A DNA stretch of 64,000 nt. Source: Meiothermus sp. CFH 77666 (GTDB lineage: Bacteria; Deinococcota; Deinococci; Deinococcales; Thermaceae). Positions within the stretch are counted from its first letter, which is position 1. Every line of letters begins with the position of its first letter. Under the pieces are notes generated by a model, which ran no database searches, was not told where the DNA came from, and saw only the letters and a program-made list of their open reading frames with translations. Where the stretch lies: assembly GCF_017497985.1 (NCBI RefSeq), contig NZ_JAGDFV010000001.1:186001-250000 (forward strand), given 5' to 3'. Shown piece after piece: positions 8,801 to 18,767 of the stretch. The translations under genes were made by a program, and so were the position numbers.

Positions 8801-9562
8801 ATGCACGTCTTTCGCCTGCGCGGCGACTTTCAGACCGTGGACATTTATTCGGCGGCCCTGTTCGAGCTGGGGGCTCGCGGCCTCGAGGAAAAACCCGGCG
8901 AGGTCTGGGCCTACTTCCCCGAGCGTCTCGAGCTGCCCTTTCCGGGGGAGTGGGCCGAGCTACCCGACACCGACTGGCTGGAAGCCTACAAACGCGACCT
9001 CAAGCCGGTGGTGGCCGGGCCTTTTGTGGTGCTGGCCCCGTGGCACGAGTGGAGCGGCGAGGAAAAGCGCATCCTCCTCGAGCCCGGCATGGCCTTTGGC
9101 ACCGGGCACCACGAGACCACCCGCATGGCCCTGGAAACCCTGGCCCAGCGGGTGGAGCCGGGTATGCGTGTCCTCGACCTCGGCACCGGCTCGGGCATCC
9201 TGGCGATTGGGGCCGCCCTGCTGGGAGCCGAGGCGGTGGGTGTGGACATAGACCCGGCGGTAATTCCCCAGGCCATTGAAAATGCCCGCCTGAATAACGT
9301 TAATCCCACATTTCAACTGGGTAGCCTGGAGGATGCGGAAGGGCCATTTGACCTGGTAGTGGCCAACCTCTATGCTGAGCTACACGCCTATTTTGCCGGG
9401 CAGTACCGAACCCGGTTTGGTATTTGTGGAACCCTCATACTCACGGGTATTTTGCTCGAGCGGGAGCCGATTGTGCGGCAGGCGCTGGAAGCCAACACCT
9501 TTGAACTGCTCCAGCGTCGCCAGGAGGGCGAGTGGGTCTGCCTGACCTATGCGGCGGTATAG
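8801..9562 (+). CDS. prmA: Ribosomal protein L11 methyltransferase
   Basis: A 253-residue SAM-dependent methyltransferase matching the length of Thermus PrmA. After an N-terminal L11-recognition domain comes PGMAFGTGHHETTRMALETL, then the SAM-binding VLDLGTGSGILAIGAALLGA and the catalytic-loop motif DLVVANLYAELH (canonical NIL.. region). It trimethylates lysines and the N-terminus of L11. ATG 8801 is preferred over upstream in-frame codons that overlap the epimerase; TTAGACTTTA just before it may be a leaderless -10. rsmE follows, giving a ribosome-modification pair. Confidence 0.93.
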   Translation: MHVFRLRGDFQTVDIYSAALFELGARGLEEKPGEVWAYFPERLELPFPGEWAELPDTDWLEAYKRDLKPVVAGPFVVLAPWHEWSGEEKRILLEPGMAFGTGHHETTRMALETLAQRVEPGMRVLDLGTGSGILAIGAALLGAEAVGVDIDPAVIPQAIENARLNNVNPTFQLGSLEDAEGPFDLVVANLYAELHAYFAGQYRTRFGICGTLILTGILLEREPIVRQALEANTFELLQRRQEGEWVCLTYAAV

Positions 9563-9668
9563 GCATGATGGAGTGCCGATTCGCATGTTGTACGCGAGTA
9601 TCAACACCTGATTCCGAATGCACCTGGAACTAAGGCTCAAGTCTCTGGAGTCCCATACCCCGCACCCT

Positions 9669-10367
9669 ATGCGCCCCCACCGTGCCTTTGTCCAGGAATT
9701 GCTGCCCGAGATCGAACTGGGGGGCCTGGAAGCCCACCACTTAGTTGATGTACTCCGGGCCAAAGCAGGCGATACCCTTACGGTTTTTGATGGCCGGGGC
9801 CTGGAGGGTCGTGCGACCGTGGTGCAGGTTACCCAGGGATGGGTGCGTTTGCGCCTGGAGGAAACCTGGACAGCTCGCAAGGAGACCCCCCAGCCCATCA
9901 CGCTCTATGTGGCGCTGCTCAAAGGCGACCATCTGGCCGAGGTGGTGCGGGCCGCTACCGAACTGGGCGCAAGCCAGATTGTGCCCATCCTGACCCAGCA
10001 CTGTGTGGTGCGGGAAATGGGCGAACATAAACTGCTGCGCCTGCGCCGCATCGCCCTCGAGGCTGCCAAGCAGTGTGAGCGCAGCGTCGTACCTGAAGTT
10101 ACGCCCATGCGACCCCTCAAAGACATTCCTACCGTCGAGCAGGGCTTTGTAGCCCACCCCAGGGTCTCGCGGCGGTTGCGGGATGCCTACGACCCCGAAA
10201 AGCCCACGGCCCTCCTCACCGGCCCCGAGGGGGGCCTGAGCGAGGCTGAAATTGGGCTGCTCGAACAGCGCGGCTTCACCCCCGTCACATTGGGGCCCCG
10301 TATTCTGCGGGCAGAGACCGCGCCCATTGCGCTTTTGAGCCTGGTCACGGCGGGGGAAGGAATATGA
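9669..10367 (+). CDS. rsmE: 16S rRNA (uracil-1498-N3)-methyltransferase
   Basis: A 232-residue SPOUT-class methyltransferase. It begins MRPHRAF like the Thermus enzyme, has an N-terminal PUA-like RNA-binding part, and ends with the trefoil-knot SAM site: LLTGPEGGLSEAEI...LGPRILRAETAPIALLSLV. It methylates U1498 of 16S rRNA in the decoding region. The start at 9669 is chosen by homology to MRPHRAF proteins; an in-frame ATG at 9618 would add 17 residues. The stop overlaps the next gene's start (ATGA, 10364-10367). Confidence 0.92.
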   Translation: MRPHRAFVQELLPEIELGGLEAHHLVDVLRAKAGDTLTVFDGRGLEGRATVVQVTQGWVRLRLEETWTARKETPQPITLYVALLKGDHLAEVVRAATELGASQIVPILTQHCVVREMGEHKLLRLRRIALEAAKQCERSVVPEVTPMRPLKDIPTVEQGFVAHPRVSRRLRDAYDPEKPTALLTGPEGGLSEAEIGLLEQRGFTPVTLGPRILRAETAPIALLSLVTAGEGI

Positions 10368-10759
10368 ACTACCTGCGTTGGCTCTTGCTGGTGGGCTGGC
10401 TACTGCTGCCAGGCTGCCGCTATACCTTCCTTCCGCTTGACCCTGGCCGGGCTACACTACCAGATCGCACCAGCCTGAGCGGAACCCTGGAAACCACCGA
10501 ACGCGGAGCGGTCGCCAGGCTGACCGTCCGGCGCATCGCAGAGCCCGGCTACCTCGAGCTCCGCTGGTACAAGGGCGACCAGCTCTTCCAGGAGCGTTCC
10601 ATCTGGGTCGAACAGCCCGGCACTTTCGAGGCCCGCTTCGAACGCCTGGACGATGGCTACTATCGGCTAATGGTGCTGGTGCAGAATAGCCCCGTGTTGC
10701 AGCTCGAGGTTGGCACTCCCTTGCTTCCACCGCCGCCTGCGCTGCCACCTGATTCCTGA
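10364..10759 (+). CDS. Small predicted lipoprotein of unknown function
   Basis: A 131-residue protein with a lipoprotein signal (MNYLRWLLLVGWLLLPGC, Cys at residue 18) and a beta-rich mature part with many Arg/Glu and Trp-Tyr pairs (ELRWYKGDQLFQERSIWVEQPGTF). It ends in a proline-rich tail. It probably sits on the outer face of a membrane; I cannot assign a family. It is translationally coupled to rsmE through a 4-base overlap, which need not imply shared function. Confidence 0.7.
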   Translation: MNYLRWLLLVGWLLLPGCRYTFLPLDPGRATLPDRTSLSGTLETTERGAVARLTVRRIAEPGYLELRWYKGDQLFQERSIWVEQPGTFEARFERLDDGYYRLMVLVQNSPVLQLEVGTPLLPPPPALPPDS

Positions 10760-10763
10760 ACCT

Positions 10764-10855
10764 GGGGAATAGGGGTAAGGGGACAGGCGTTTGAAAGCTG
10801 CAACCCCCCACCCAGTTATCACTGAAAGCTGGCTACCCGCTTGAAGTGGGTTGGT
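10764..10855. repeat. Dispersed intergenic repeat, copy A, with G-runs
   Basis: This gene-free stretch has three runs of GGGG (10764-10782), then GGGGACAGGCG, then ACTGAAAGCTGGCTACCCGC. The same ordered parts occur in 12409-12522 (GGGGATAGGCG, then ACTGAAAGTTAGGCATACGG), so the two spacers appear to share a degraded repeat. Confidence 0.45.
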
Positions 10856-10879
10856 ATAGTAAGGGTTGTTTCCCTCGGC

Positions 10880-11773
10880 CTAGCCCAGGCCAATCCACAG
10901 GAGCACTACCGGAATCGTCAGAAAAGACAGAACCGAGGAAGCCACCACCGCCCGGGCGGCCCGGATGCCGTCCCCCCCAAACTCCCCTGCCATCAGAAAA
11001 GCATTCACCGCAATGGGCATGGCGCTTTGCAGCACCAGTACCTGAATGTCCAGGCGTTCAAGGCCCAGCGCCCACCCGGCCAGCCCAGCCAGTAGGGGGG
11101 CTGCCAGCAGCCGCAAGCTGCTGGCCTGAAGCTCAAACCGGCCCCACTCGGGTCTGGATTTGGCAATCTGGATGCCCAGCGTAAGCAGCATCACCGGAAT
11201 GCAGGCTTGACCCAGAAGGTGTACCCCTTCGTCGAGCCCCAGGGGTAGCGGAATACCCAGCCCGCGCACCAGCAAGCCGCCGGCCAGGGCCCAGAACAGC
11301 GGTAGCTTGAGGGTGAACCAGAGGCTTTGCACCACCCCACCCCCCCGCAAGAAGGCGGGCCCCAGCCCAAACATCAGCACACTGCTGGCAATGAAGAACA
11401 CAATGGCCCGATCCAGACCGGGCTGCCCCAGGGCAAAAAAGGTGAGGGAAAGCCCCATGTTGCCCGAGTTGGGAAAAGTGGCCGAGGCAATCAGGGTCTT
11501 GGTCGAGCCCTGGTCGAGGTGCAGCCATTTGCTAAAGCCCAGCCCCAGGAAATACAACGCGATGGAAGCCAGGAAAAACGCGGCCGTAATCCCGATCACG
11601 CTGGCCCCGGTCAGTTTGGCCCTGAGCATGGCATCGAAAATGAGCACCGGGACCAGTACGTAAATAGAGAGTTTGGAGAGCGTTTGCAGGTCAAAGTCAA
11701 TACGTTTGCCGACCAGATAGCCCGTTAGAACGATAAAGGCGACGGGGACTACCGTGTTGAGCAGGGCTTCCAT
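10880..11773 (-). CDS. AEC-family (auxin efflux carrier-like) permease
   Basis: A 297-residue polytopic membrane protein with about ten hydrophobic segments arranged as two five-helix halves, the usual AEC/MdcF layout. The N-terminal VPVAFIVLTGYLVGKR and the mid-protein SATFPNSGNMGLSLTFFALG (Asn-Ser/Gly crossover) are typical. The family exports or imports organic anions such as malate or malonate; the substrate is unknown. The ATG at 11773 gives a normal N-terminus; an in-frame start 15 codons upstream is less likely. Confidence 0.82.
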   Translation of the reverse strand: MEALLNTVVPVAFIVLTGYLVGKRIDFDLQTLSKLSIYVLVPVLIFDAMLRAKLTGASVIGITAAFFLASIALYFLGLGFSKWLHLDQGSTKTLIASATFPNSGNMGLSLTFFALGQPGLDRAIVFFIASSVLMFGLGPAFLRGGGVVQSLWFTLKLPLFWALAGGLLVRGLGIPLPLGLDEGVHLLGQACIPVMLLTLGIQIAKSRPEWGRFELQASSLRLLAAPLLAGLAGWALGLERLDIQVLVLQSAMPIAVNAFLMAGEFGGDGIRAARAVVASSVLSFLTIPVVLLWIGLG

Positions 11774-11907
11774 ACCAGCGCGTAGCTTACCCGAACACAC
11801 CGAATAGAACCATACCAACGGGGTTCGGGAGGCTTCCGTCTGTGATGTGCGGTCAACTATGGGGAACCCGATTCGGCTATAAAGGCAGAAGTCAAGAGGT
11901 ATCCACC

Positions 11908-12354
11908 ATGAACGACGGGCTGTTCAAGGGCATCCTGGTTTTTCACTTTGTGGCTACCTGGTTTTTGGTGGGACTCATCTGGATGGTTCAGGTGGTTCAT
12001 TATCCGCTCTTTGCCAGGGTCGGGTCGGCGGAGTTTGCTGGTTATCAAACAGCCCATGCCAACCTGATTACCCTGGTGGTCGGGCCCTTGATGCTGCTCG
12101 AGCTGCTGACTGCTGTTGCTCTCCTGATTTTGTGGCCCTCGAGCCTGCCGAGCTGGGTGGGGTGGTTGGGCCTGGCTCTGGTGGGGGTGATCTGGCTTAC
12201 CACCCTGCTGGCATCGGTGCCACTGCACGCAAGACTGGCCGCAGGTTTTGATACCGAGGCCCATGCCCTGCTGGTGGGCACCAACTGGATTCGAACCCTG
12301 GCCTGGACGGCGAGGGGTTTCCTGCTTGCCTGGGTGCTGTACAGGGGGTTGTAA
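11908..12354 (+). CDS. Small four-helix integral membrane protein, unknown function
   Basis: A 148-residue protein with four predicted membrane segments. The first helix carries FHFVATWFLVGLIWMVQVVHYPLF, and further conserved-looking polar residues are in AGYQTAHANLITLVVGP and TNWIRTLAWTARG. The pattern of His and Trp in or near helices resembles DUF1772-like families, but I cannot assign a role. The start at 11908 has AGAGGT 7 bases upstream. Confidence 0.7.
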   Translation: MNDGLFKGILVFHFVATWFLVGLIWMVQVVHYPLFARVGSAEFAGYQTAHANLITLVVGPLMLLELLTAVALLILWPSSLPSWVGWLGLALVGVIWLTTLLASVPLHARLAAGFDTEAHALLVGTNWIRTLAWTARGFLLAWVLYRGL

Positions 12355-12598
12355 GTTTCCGCGCCAACTTTGCCCGAACGCCTGGCGAACCATAGGAACA
12401 GTGAAGTAGGGGACAGGGGTTAGGGTTCAGGGGATAGGCGATAAAATCCCGCCGCCTGCCTGATACCACCTGCTCCTACCTGATCGGTTACTGAAAGTTA
12501 GGCATACGGCTGAAGGCGGTATCACCCTTGGCAGGGGGTGGGCTTCTGCCTACCTTGCATGACATTTGCTTGACAAGAGTGGGAATAAACTATGAGAG
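12355..12598. repeat. Gene-free spacer with G-run tract and dispersed repeat copy B
   Basis: Bases 12409-12433 read GGGG-ACA-GGGG-TTA-GGG-TTCA-GGGG, four G-runs with 3-4 base loops. Bases 12430-12522 share ordered blocks with 10774-10855 (GGGGAYAGGCG and ACTGAAAGYTRGGC). TAAACT at 12586-12591 is a plausible -10 for the response regulator that starts at 12599; no good -35 is seen. Confidence 0.45.
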
Positions 12599-13267
12599 AT
12601 GTCGAAACTGCTCCTGGTCGAGGACGAACCCTCTGTTCGGATGGGGTTGCGGCTTTCATTATCCAAGGCCGGGCATCAGGTTCTGGAGGCGCCCACTGCC
12701 AGCGAAGCCTGGGACAAGCTTGCCAGTGCCGACCTGGTTATCCTCGACTGGATGCTCCCGGATGAGCCCGGTGTACGGCTCCTGGAGCGCTTGCGCCGCG
12801 ATGGGCGCTACGAAAACCTGCCGGTGCTGATGCTCACGGCCAGGGCCAGCGAAGGTGACCGGGTGGAGGGACTAACCCGTGGAGCTGATGATTACCTGAC
12901 AAAGCCATTCTCTACCCCCGAACTCATAGCACGGGTACAGGCCCTGTTGCGTCGGGTGGGCAAGAGTGGACGGTTGGAACGTGGGGCGCTGAGCCTGGAT
13001 TTGGAGCGCCACCAGGCTTTTCTGGATGGACACGCCCTCGAGCTCACCCGCCGGGAGTTTGAACTGCTGGCCTTTCTGGCCCGTCATCCCGGGCGGGTGT
13101 ACACCCGCGAAGAACTCCTGGAGCGGGTCTGGGGGCAGGAGTTCTTGGGTACGGCTCGCACTGTGGATCAGCATGTGGCCCAGTTACGCGATAAGCTCAA
13201 TGAAGACCCCAAGGCTCCCCGCTTCCTGGAAACCCTGCGCGGTGTAGGGTATCGCTTCAGAGAGTGA
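12599..13267 (+). CDS. phoB: OmpR/PhoB-family response regulator
   Basis: A 222-residue two-component regulator with a receiver domain (acidic residues E8/D9, phospho-acceptor D50 in VILDWMLPDEPG, Lys in YLTKPFS) and a C-terminal winged-helix DNA-binding domain (ELTRREFELLAFLARHPGRVYTREELLERVWG...TVDQHVAQLRDKL). The gene is followed by a histidine kinase and phoU, so it most likely controls phosphate starvation genes; the PhoB name rests mainly on that context. Confidence 0.8.
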   Translation: MSKLLLVEDEPSVRMGLRLSLSKAGHQVLEAPTASEAWDKLASADLVILDWMLPDEPGVRLLERLRRDGRYENLPVLMLTARASEGDRVEGLTRGADDYLTKPFSTPELIARVQALLRRVGKSGRLERGALSLDLERHQAFLDGHALELTRREFELLAFLARHPGRVYTREELLERVWGQEFLGTARTVDQHVAQLRDKLNEDPKAPRFLETLRGVGYRFRE

Positions 13268-13327
13268 GGATCGGCGTGCCCAGCAACCAGCCCCGGCCCG
13301 GTTCGGTTCCACCCAGCCCATAGCCTC

Positions 13328-14287
13328 ATGAACACCCTCCTGCAAGATGCCTGGGAAAAAGCCCGCGAAGGGGTGCTGGTCTTTGCCGAAGACCGGGTGC
13401 TTTACCTGAACCCTGTGGCCGCCGAACTGCTGGGGGTCGAGCGCGAAAAGGTGCTGGGTCGCCCGTTGCTGCTGGCCTTGCGCGACCACAAACTCGAGGC
13501 CCTTTGTCGTATGGGCGGCGAGACCACCATCCAGACCCGCAACCGTACCGTGTGGGCCAAGGCCGTGCCCGGCATCCTGCTTTTGTGGGATCAGACCGAG
13601 GAGAAAAACCGGCTCGAGGCCCTCGAGGAGTCCAGTCGGGTGCTGGCCCACGAGTTTCGTACCCCCGTGGCCGGGATGCTTTCCTTGCTGGAGGCTTTGC
13701 AAAGCGGCCTGAAGGGCCCGGAGGCGCAGGAAGCCTTGCAGATGCTCTACCAGGAAACCCAGCGCCTGCGTCGCCTGGTTGAAGACCTGCCCCTGACCCG
13801 CCGCCCTTCGCAGGAGCGCACTTTTGCCCTGGAAGAGTTGCAAAGCCGCCTCGAGCGCTTCCTGGCCCCCCAGCTGGCCGAGAAGTCGGCCTGGATTCAC
13901 TGGCAAATTCCCCATACCATCCGGGCCAACCCGGATGCCGTGTACCAGGCCCTGCTCAACCTGCTGGATAACGCGCTGAAGTATGGAACAGGTGCTGAAA
14001 TTGTGGTTGTCAGCGGGCAAAACGCCGATGGGGTATGGCTCGAGGTGCGCAACCAAGGCCAGCCCCTGGAGGAGTTTGAGAAGCTCTTCCAGGCCGGCCA
14101 GCGCGGCGTGCATGCGGCCAATGTGCGCGGCACAGGTCTGGGGCTGGCCCTGGTGCGGCGGCTGGCGGCTGGATGGGGTGGCACCGCGTATGGACGCGCC
14201 CTCGAGAACGGCAACGCCTTCGGCCTGACCTTTCCCCACCATGCAGACGTTACATCAGAACCTCGAGCCACTAGAGCATCGGTTTAA
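13328..14287 (+). CDS. phoR: PhoR-like sensor histidine kinase, soluble
   Basis: A 319-residue kinase with an N-terminal PAS-like domain (~1-90), an H-box with phospho-acceptor H108 (VLAHEFRTPVAGML) and a HATPase domain with N-box NPDAVYQALLNLLDNALKYG and G-box GTGLGLALVRRLAAG. There is no transmembrane segment or signal peptide, so unlike typical PhoR it should sense from the cytoplasm, perhaps through PhoU and the Pst transporter. It lies between the response regulator and phoU. Confidence 0.8.
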   Translation: MNTLLQDAWEKAREGVLVFAEDRVLYLNPVAAELLGVEREKVLGRPLLLALRDHKLEALCRMGGETTIQTRNRTVWAKAVPGILLLWDQTEEKNRLEALEESSRVLAHEFRTPVAGMLSLLEALQSGLKGPEAQEALQMLYQETQRLRRLVEDLPLTRRPSQERTFALEELQSRLERFLAPQLAEKSAWIHWQIPHTIRANPDAVYQALLNLLDNALKYGTGAEIVVVSGQNADGVWLEVRNQGQPLEEFEKLFQAGQRGVHAANVRGTGLGLALVRRLAAGWGGTAYGRALENGNAFGLTFPHHADVTSEPRATRASV

Positions 14288-14303
14288 ACTGGAGATATGG
14301 AGA

Positions 14304-14972
14304 ATGGCTATGCGTGAAACCCTGGATCGTGAACTGAACCGCCTGACCGAACAGACCATCCGCATGATCTCGCTGGTGCGCGATATGGTAGATAAAAGCG
14401 CCAGGGCGCTCAGTGAGCAAGACCCCCGACTGGCCCAGGAGATCATCGCCCAGGACGCTGAGGTGGATGCCCTCGAGCTGGAAATCGAGGCCCAGACCAT
14501 CACCCTCATGGCCCGTCAGGGGCTGGTGGCCTCAGACCTGCGTTTTGCCTTTACCATCATCAAAGCCCTGACCGACCTCGAGCGGGCTGCCGACTATGCT
14601 GCCCACGTGGCCGAAGACGTGATTGTGCTGGCCAAGGAGCCCCCGCTCAAAAACTACATCACCCTGCCCGATATGGGCCGCCGCCTGACCCTGATGCTCG
14701 ACCTGGTTTCCAAGGCCATTGCCGAGCGCGACATCGAAGCTGCCAAAGAAGTATTCCGCCGCGATGACGAAATAGACGGGCTCTACGAGGAGGTCTCGCG
14801 CGAACTCCTGACCTACATGATGGAAGACCCCCGCACCATCACCAAGGCCCTCACCCTGGGTCGGGTGGCTCGTAGCTACGAACGTCTGGGAGACCACCTC
14901 GAAAACATTTCGGAGCGTATCCTCTACTGGCTCACCGGCAAGATGGAGAAAAAGCCCGAGGATGTATTTTGA
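14304..14972 (+). CDS. phoU: Phosphate signalling regulator PhoU
   Basis: A 222-residue all-helical protein with two PhoU repeats. The E/D-x-x-D metal-binding motifs lie in QDAEVDALELEIE and RRDDEIDGLYEEV, and the family segments LIKALTDLERAADYAAHVAED and YERLGDHLENISERI are present. PhoU restrains the PhoR kinase when phosphate is ample. ATG 14304 or ATG 14310 both have GGAG upstream; 14304 is used. It closes the phoBR-phoU unit; no pst genes are in the window. Confidence 0.9.
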   Translation: MAMRETLDRELNRLTEQTIRMISLVRDMVDKSARALSEQDPRLAQEIIAQDAEVDALELEIEAQTITLMARQGLVASDLRFAFTIIKALTDLERAADYAAHVAEDVIVLAKEPPLKNYITLPDMGRRLTLMLDLVSKAIAERDIEAAKEVFRRDDEIDGLYEEVSRELLTYMMEDPRTITKALTLGRVARSYERLGDHLENISERILYWLTGKMEKKPEDVF

Positions 14973-15326
14973 GCTTCATACTGAAACAAGCTCGCCTGTT
15001 CTGATAATGAACCCGTACAAAACTCGTTTTTTGCTGCCGTGTAAGCGCCAAGAGAGAGCACCGGAACAATTCTTGCTTACAGCTTAGCGCTGCTCTGGAT
15101 ATTATCGCGCTCCTCAAAGGGTGTGGCCGCCTACCCGGGCGGCCCCTCTGCTGCTCATGACAAGATTTTATTGAAGTCGGATGGCTCAAAATATGTAAAG
15201 AGCGCTCTAATTGTGCTGCCGGCGCATTTCTTCCGAGGGACACAAGCCCCTGGGGTACAGGTTTAGGGTATAGAACAGAGCAAAAGCCTTGTGCTGTATT
15301 GACCTATACGACCCGAGGAGGCTCCA
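14973..15326. other. Gene-free stretch with hairpins and a dispersed repeat
   Basis: No gene is seen in 354 bases. A perfect hairpin with 7-base arms (GGCCGCC, loop TACCCG, GGCGGCC) lies at 15125-15144. A weaker inverted repeat GTAAG...CAAGA with TCTTG-CTTAC covers about 15042-15080. A copy of the GATGGCTC...AGAGCGCTCTA element is at 15179-15209. GAGGAGG at 15315-15321 is the ribosome site of uspA. Confidence 0.4.
15179..15209 (+). repeat. 30-bp dispersed element, copy A (GATGGCTC...AGAGCGCTCTA)
   Basis: Reads GATGGCTCAAAA, then TATGTAAAG, then AGCGCTCTA, ending in the 10-bp palindrome AGAGCGCTCT. Same order and spacing as the copy at 31033-31062. It lies about 120 bases before the uspA start. 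Confidence 0.65.
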
Positions 15327-15770
15327 ATGTTCAAAAAAATCTTGATTCCTACGGATGGCAGCGATTTTTGCCAGGGCGCCCTCGAGCAAGGATTTGATCT
15401 GGCCAGACTGTCGGGGGGAGAAGTGACATTACTGTATGCCATTGAGAGTCCTTACGAGGCCTTCCAGAGTTATTCCACTCAACCCCCCGAATACATCGAG
15501 AAGCTCATGACCGATTTCAAAGCGGAGGCCCAGAAAGTTCTGGATCGTATTGCAGCCGAGGCGGAATCGAAGGGGGTTCATACCCGTGCGGTGATTGTCG
15601 AGGAACACCCGGTGCCCGCTATTCTCGAGGCCGCCAAGGAACACGACCTGGTGGTGATGGCAACGCATGGACGTAAGGGAATTGACCGTGTGTTGATGGG
15701 CAGCGTCACCGATAAAGTGCTGCATAACTGTTCCACGCCTGTTCTGGTGGTTCGGGGAGCCAGCGGATAG
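15327..15770 (+). CDS. Universal stress protein (UspA family)
   Basis: A 147-residue alpha/beta protein beginning MFKKILIPTDGSDFCQGALEQG. It carries the ATP-binding signature G-x2-G-x9-G-S in MATHGRKGIDRVLMGSVTDKVLHNCSTPVLVV, so it should be the ATP-binding type. Such proteins accumulate under stress; the exact role is unknown. A strong GAGGAGG ribosome site stands 6 bases before the start. efp follows but has its own spacer. Confidence 0.88.
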   Translation: MFKKILIPTDGSDFCQGALEQGFDLARLSGGEVTLLYAIESPYEAFQSYSTQPPEYIEKLMTDFKAEAQKVLDRIAAEAESKGVHTRAVIVEEHPVPAILEAAKEHDLVVMATHGRKGIDRVLMGSVTDKVLHNCSTPVLVVRGASG

Positions 15771-15868
15771 AGGGCTCTATATCGGCTAGATGCAGGCACG
15801 AAAGTCGATTCGCCTTTTCTTTGCTAGCTTCATCCTGTACACTCTTGCTTTGGGTACGAGGAGGACAA

Positions 15869-16423
15869 ATGATTAGCGTTACCGATCTGCGGAACGGAAC
15901 CAAAGTCAAGATGGATGGGGCACTCTGGCAGTGCGTGGACTACCAACACCAGAAAATTGGGCGGGGTGGCGCCAAAGTGGTCGCCAAGTTCAAAAACCTC
16001 GAGACCGGCGCAACCGTAGAGCGCTCATTCAACTCGGGCGAGAAGCTCGAGGATATCTACGTTGAGACCAAAGACCTTCAGTACCTCTATCCAGAGGGTG
16101 AGGAACTGGTGTTCATGGATCTGGAAACCTACGAGCAGTTCCATGTCTCGCGGGATATTTCCGAGGCCACCAAGTTCCTCAAAGAGGGGATGACGGTGCA
16201 AGGGGCCATGTACAATGGCCGTCCCCTGGACATTACCCTGCCCGCTTCGGTGGAGCTCAAAATCGTCGAGACCCCCCCTGGAGTGCGTGGGGATACGGTT
16301 TCGGGCGGCTCCAAGCCTGCTACCCTCGAGACCGGGGCGGTGGTGCAGGTACCGCTGTTTGTTGAAAGCGGAGAGGTCATTCGGGTGGATACCCGCACCG
16401 GAGAGTATCTAGGTCGCGCCTGA
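15869..16423 (+). CDS. efp: Elongation factor P
   Basis: A 184-residue three-domain protein that relieves ribosome stalling at proline runs. It begins MISVTDLRNGTKV and closely follows Thermus EF-P throughout. The tip of domain I, which reaches the peptidyl-transferase centre, carries Arg at position 32 (GRGGAK) rather than the Lys modified by EpmA. The family end TPPGVRGDTVSGGSKPATLETGAVVQVP is intact. GAGGAGG lies upstream. The order efp-accB-accC is common in bacteria. Confidence 0.96.
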   Translation: MISVTDLRNGTKVKMDGALWQCVDYQHQKIGRGGAKVVAKFKNLETGATVERSFNSGEKLEDIYVETKDLQYLYPEGEELVFMDLETYEQFHVSRDISEATKFLKEGMTVQGAMYNGRPLDITLPASVELKIVETPPGVRGDTVSGGSKPATLETGAVVQVPLFVESGEVIRVDTRTGEYLGRA

Positions 16424-16664
16424 GCCAGCCCTCAAGCTGCATTCTGAATCAAACGAGCCCACGCCGGTTGTATGGCTCAAAACCAGCACCGGCGATTTGG
16501 GGAGTTGGTTTGCTTTCACACCAACTACATCCTTTATTGATGGGGCCTTGCGAGTACTGGCAGATGATTGCACCTGCCCTTAGGCAGTAAAAAAAGCTGC
16601 TGGGGGCTTATACTTCTATAGGCAGTCTGTGAAGCTATAGCTCAGCGCTCTTTCGGAGGCAGTC
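16424..16664. other. Gene-free spacer before accB
   Basis: No gene. A partial copy of the dispersed element (TATGGCTCAAAAC at 16471-16483) is present, as is a small hairpin CTGCC-CTTA-GGCAG (16576-16589). TTATACTTCTATAG (16608-16621) could hold a -10 for accB; GGAGGC at 16655-16660 is the accB ribosome site. Confidence 0.35.
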
Positions 16665-17186
<522 letters not shown>

Positions 17187-17239
17187 GCGCTGATAGCCAA
17201 CTACCGCTATGAGCTACCAGCGTGCCTGGAGAGCCCTTT

Positions 17240-18583
<1,344 letters not shown>

Positions 18584-18767
18584 CGGGTTGGTTTGTTTGG
18601 CGTACTGGCTCTGGTCTGAAACGCTCTCAAGGACGAGGATCGGAAGTTGTTGAGCTTCAAGTAAAGCTGCCAGACTGAAATTGAGGCATTTGGTCAGAAC
18701 CACTCACCCCGCACTCTGAGTCTGGACAGCCAATCTTGGGGCCTAAAACCCGTAAACTGGTAGCGAC

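Noticed and set aside
10848-11818. TTGGTATAG (near 10852) and CATACCAAC (near 11810) flank the AEC permease in inverted orientation, like ends of a mobile unit.
   Set aside because: Only about 8 bases match, there is no transposase, and the permease looks native; likely chance.
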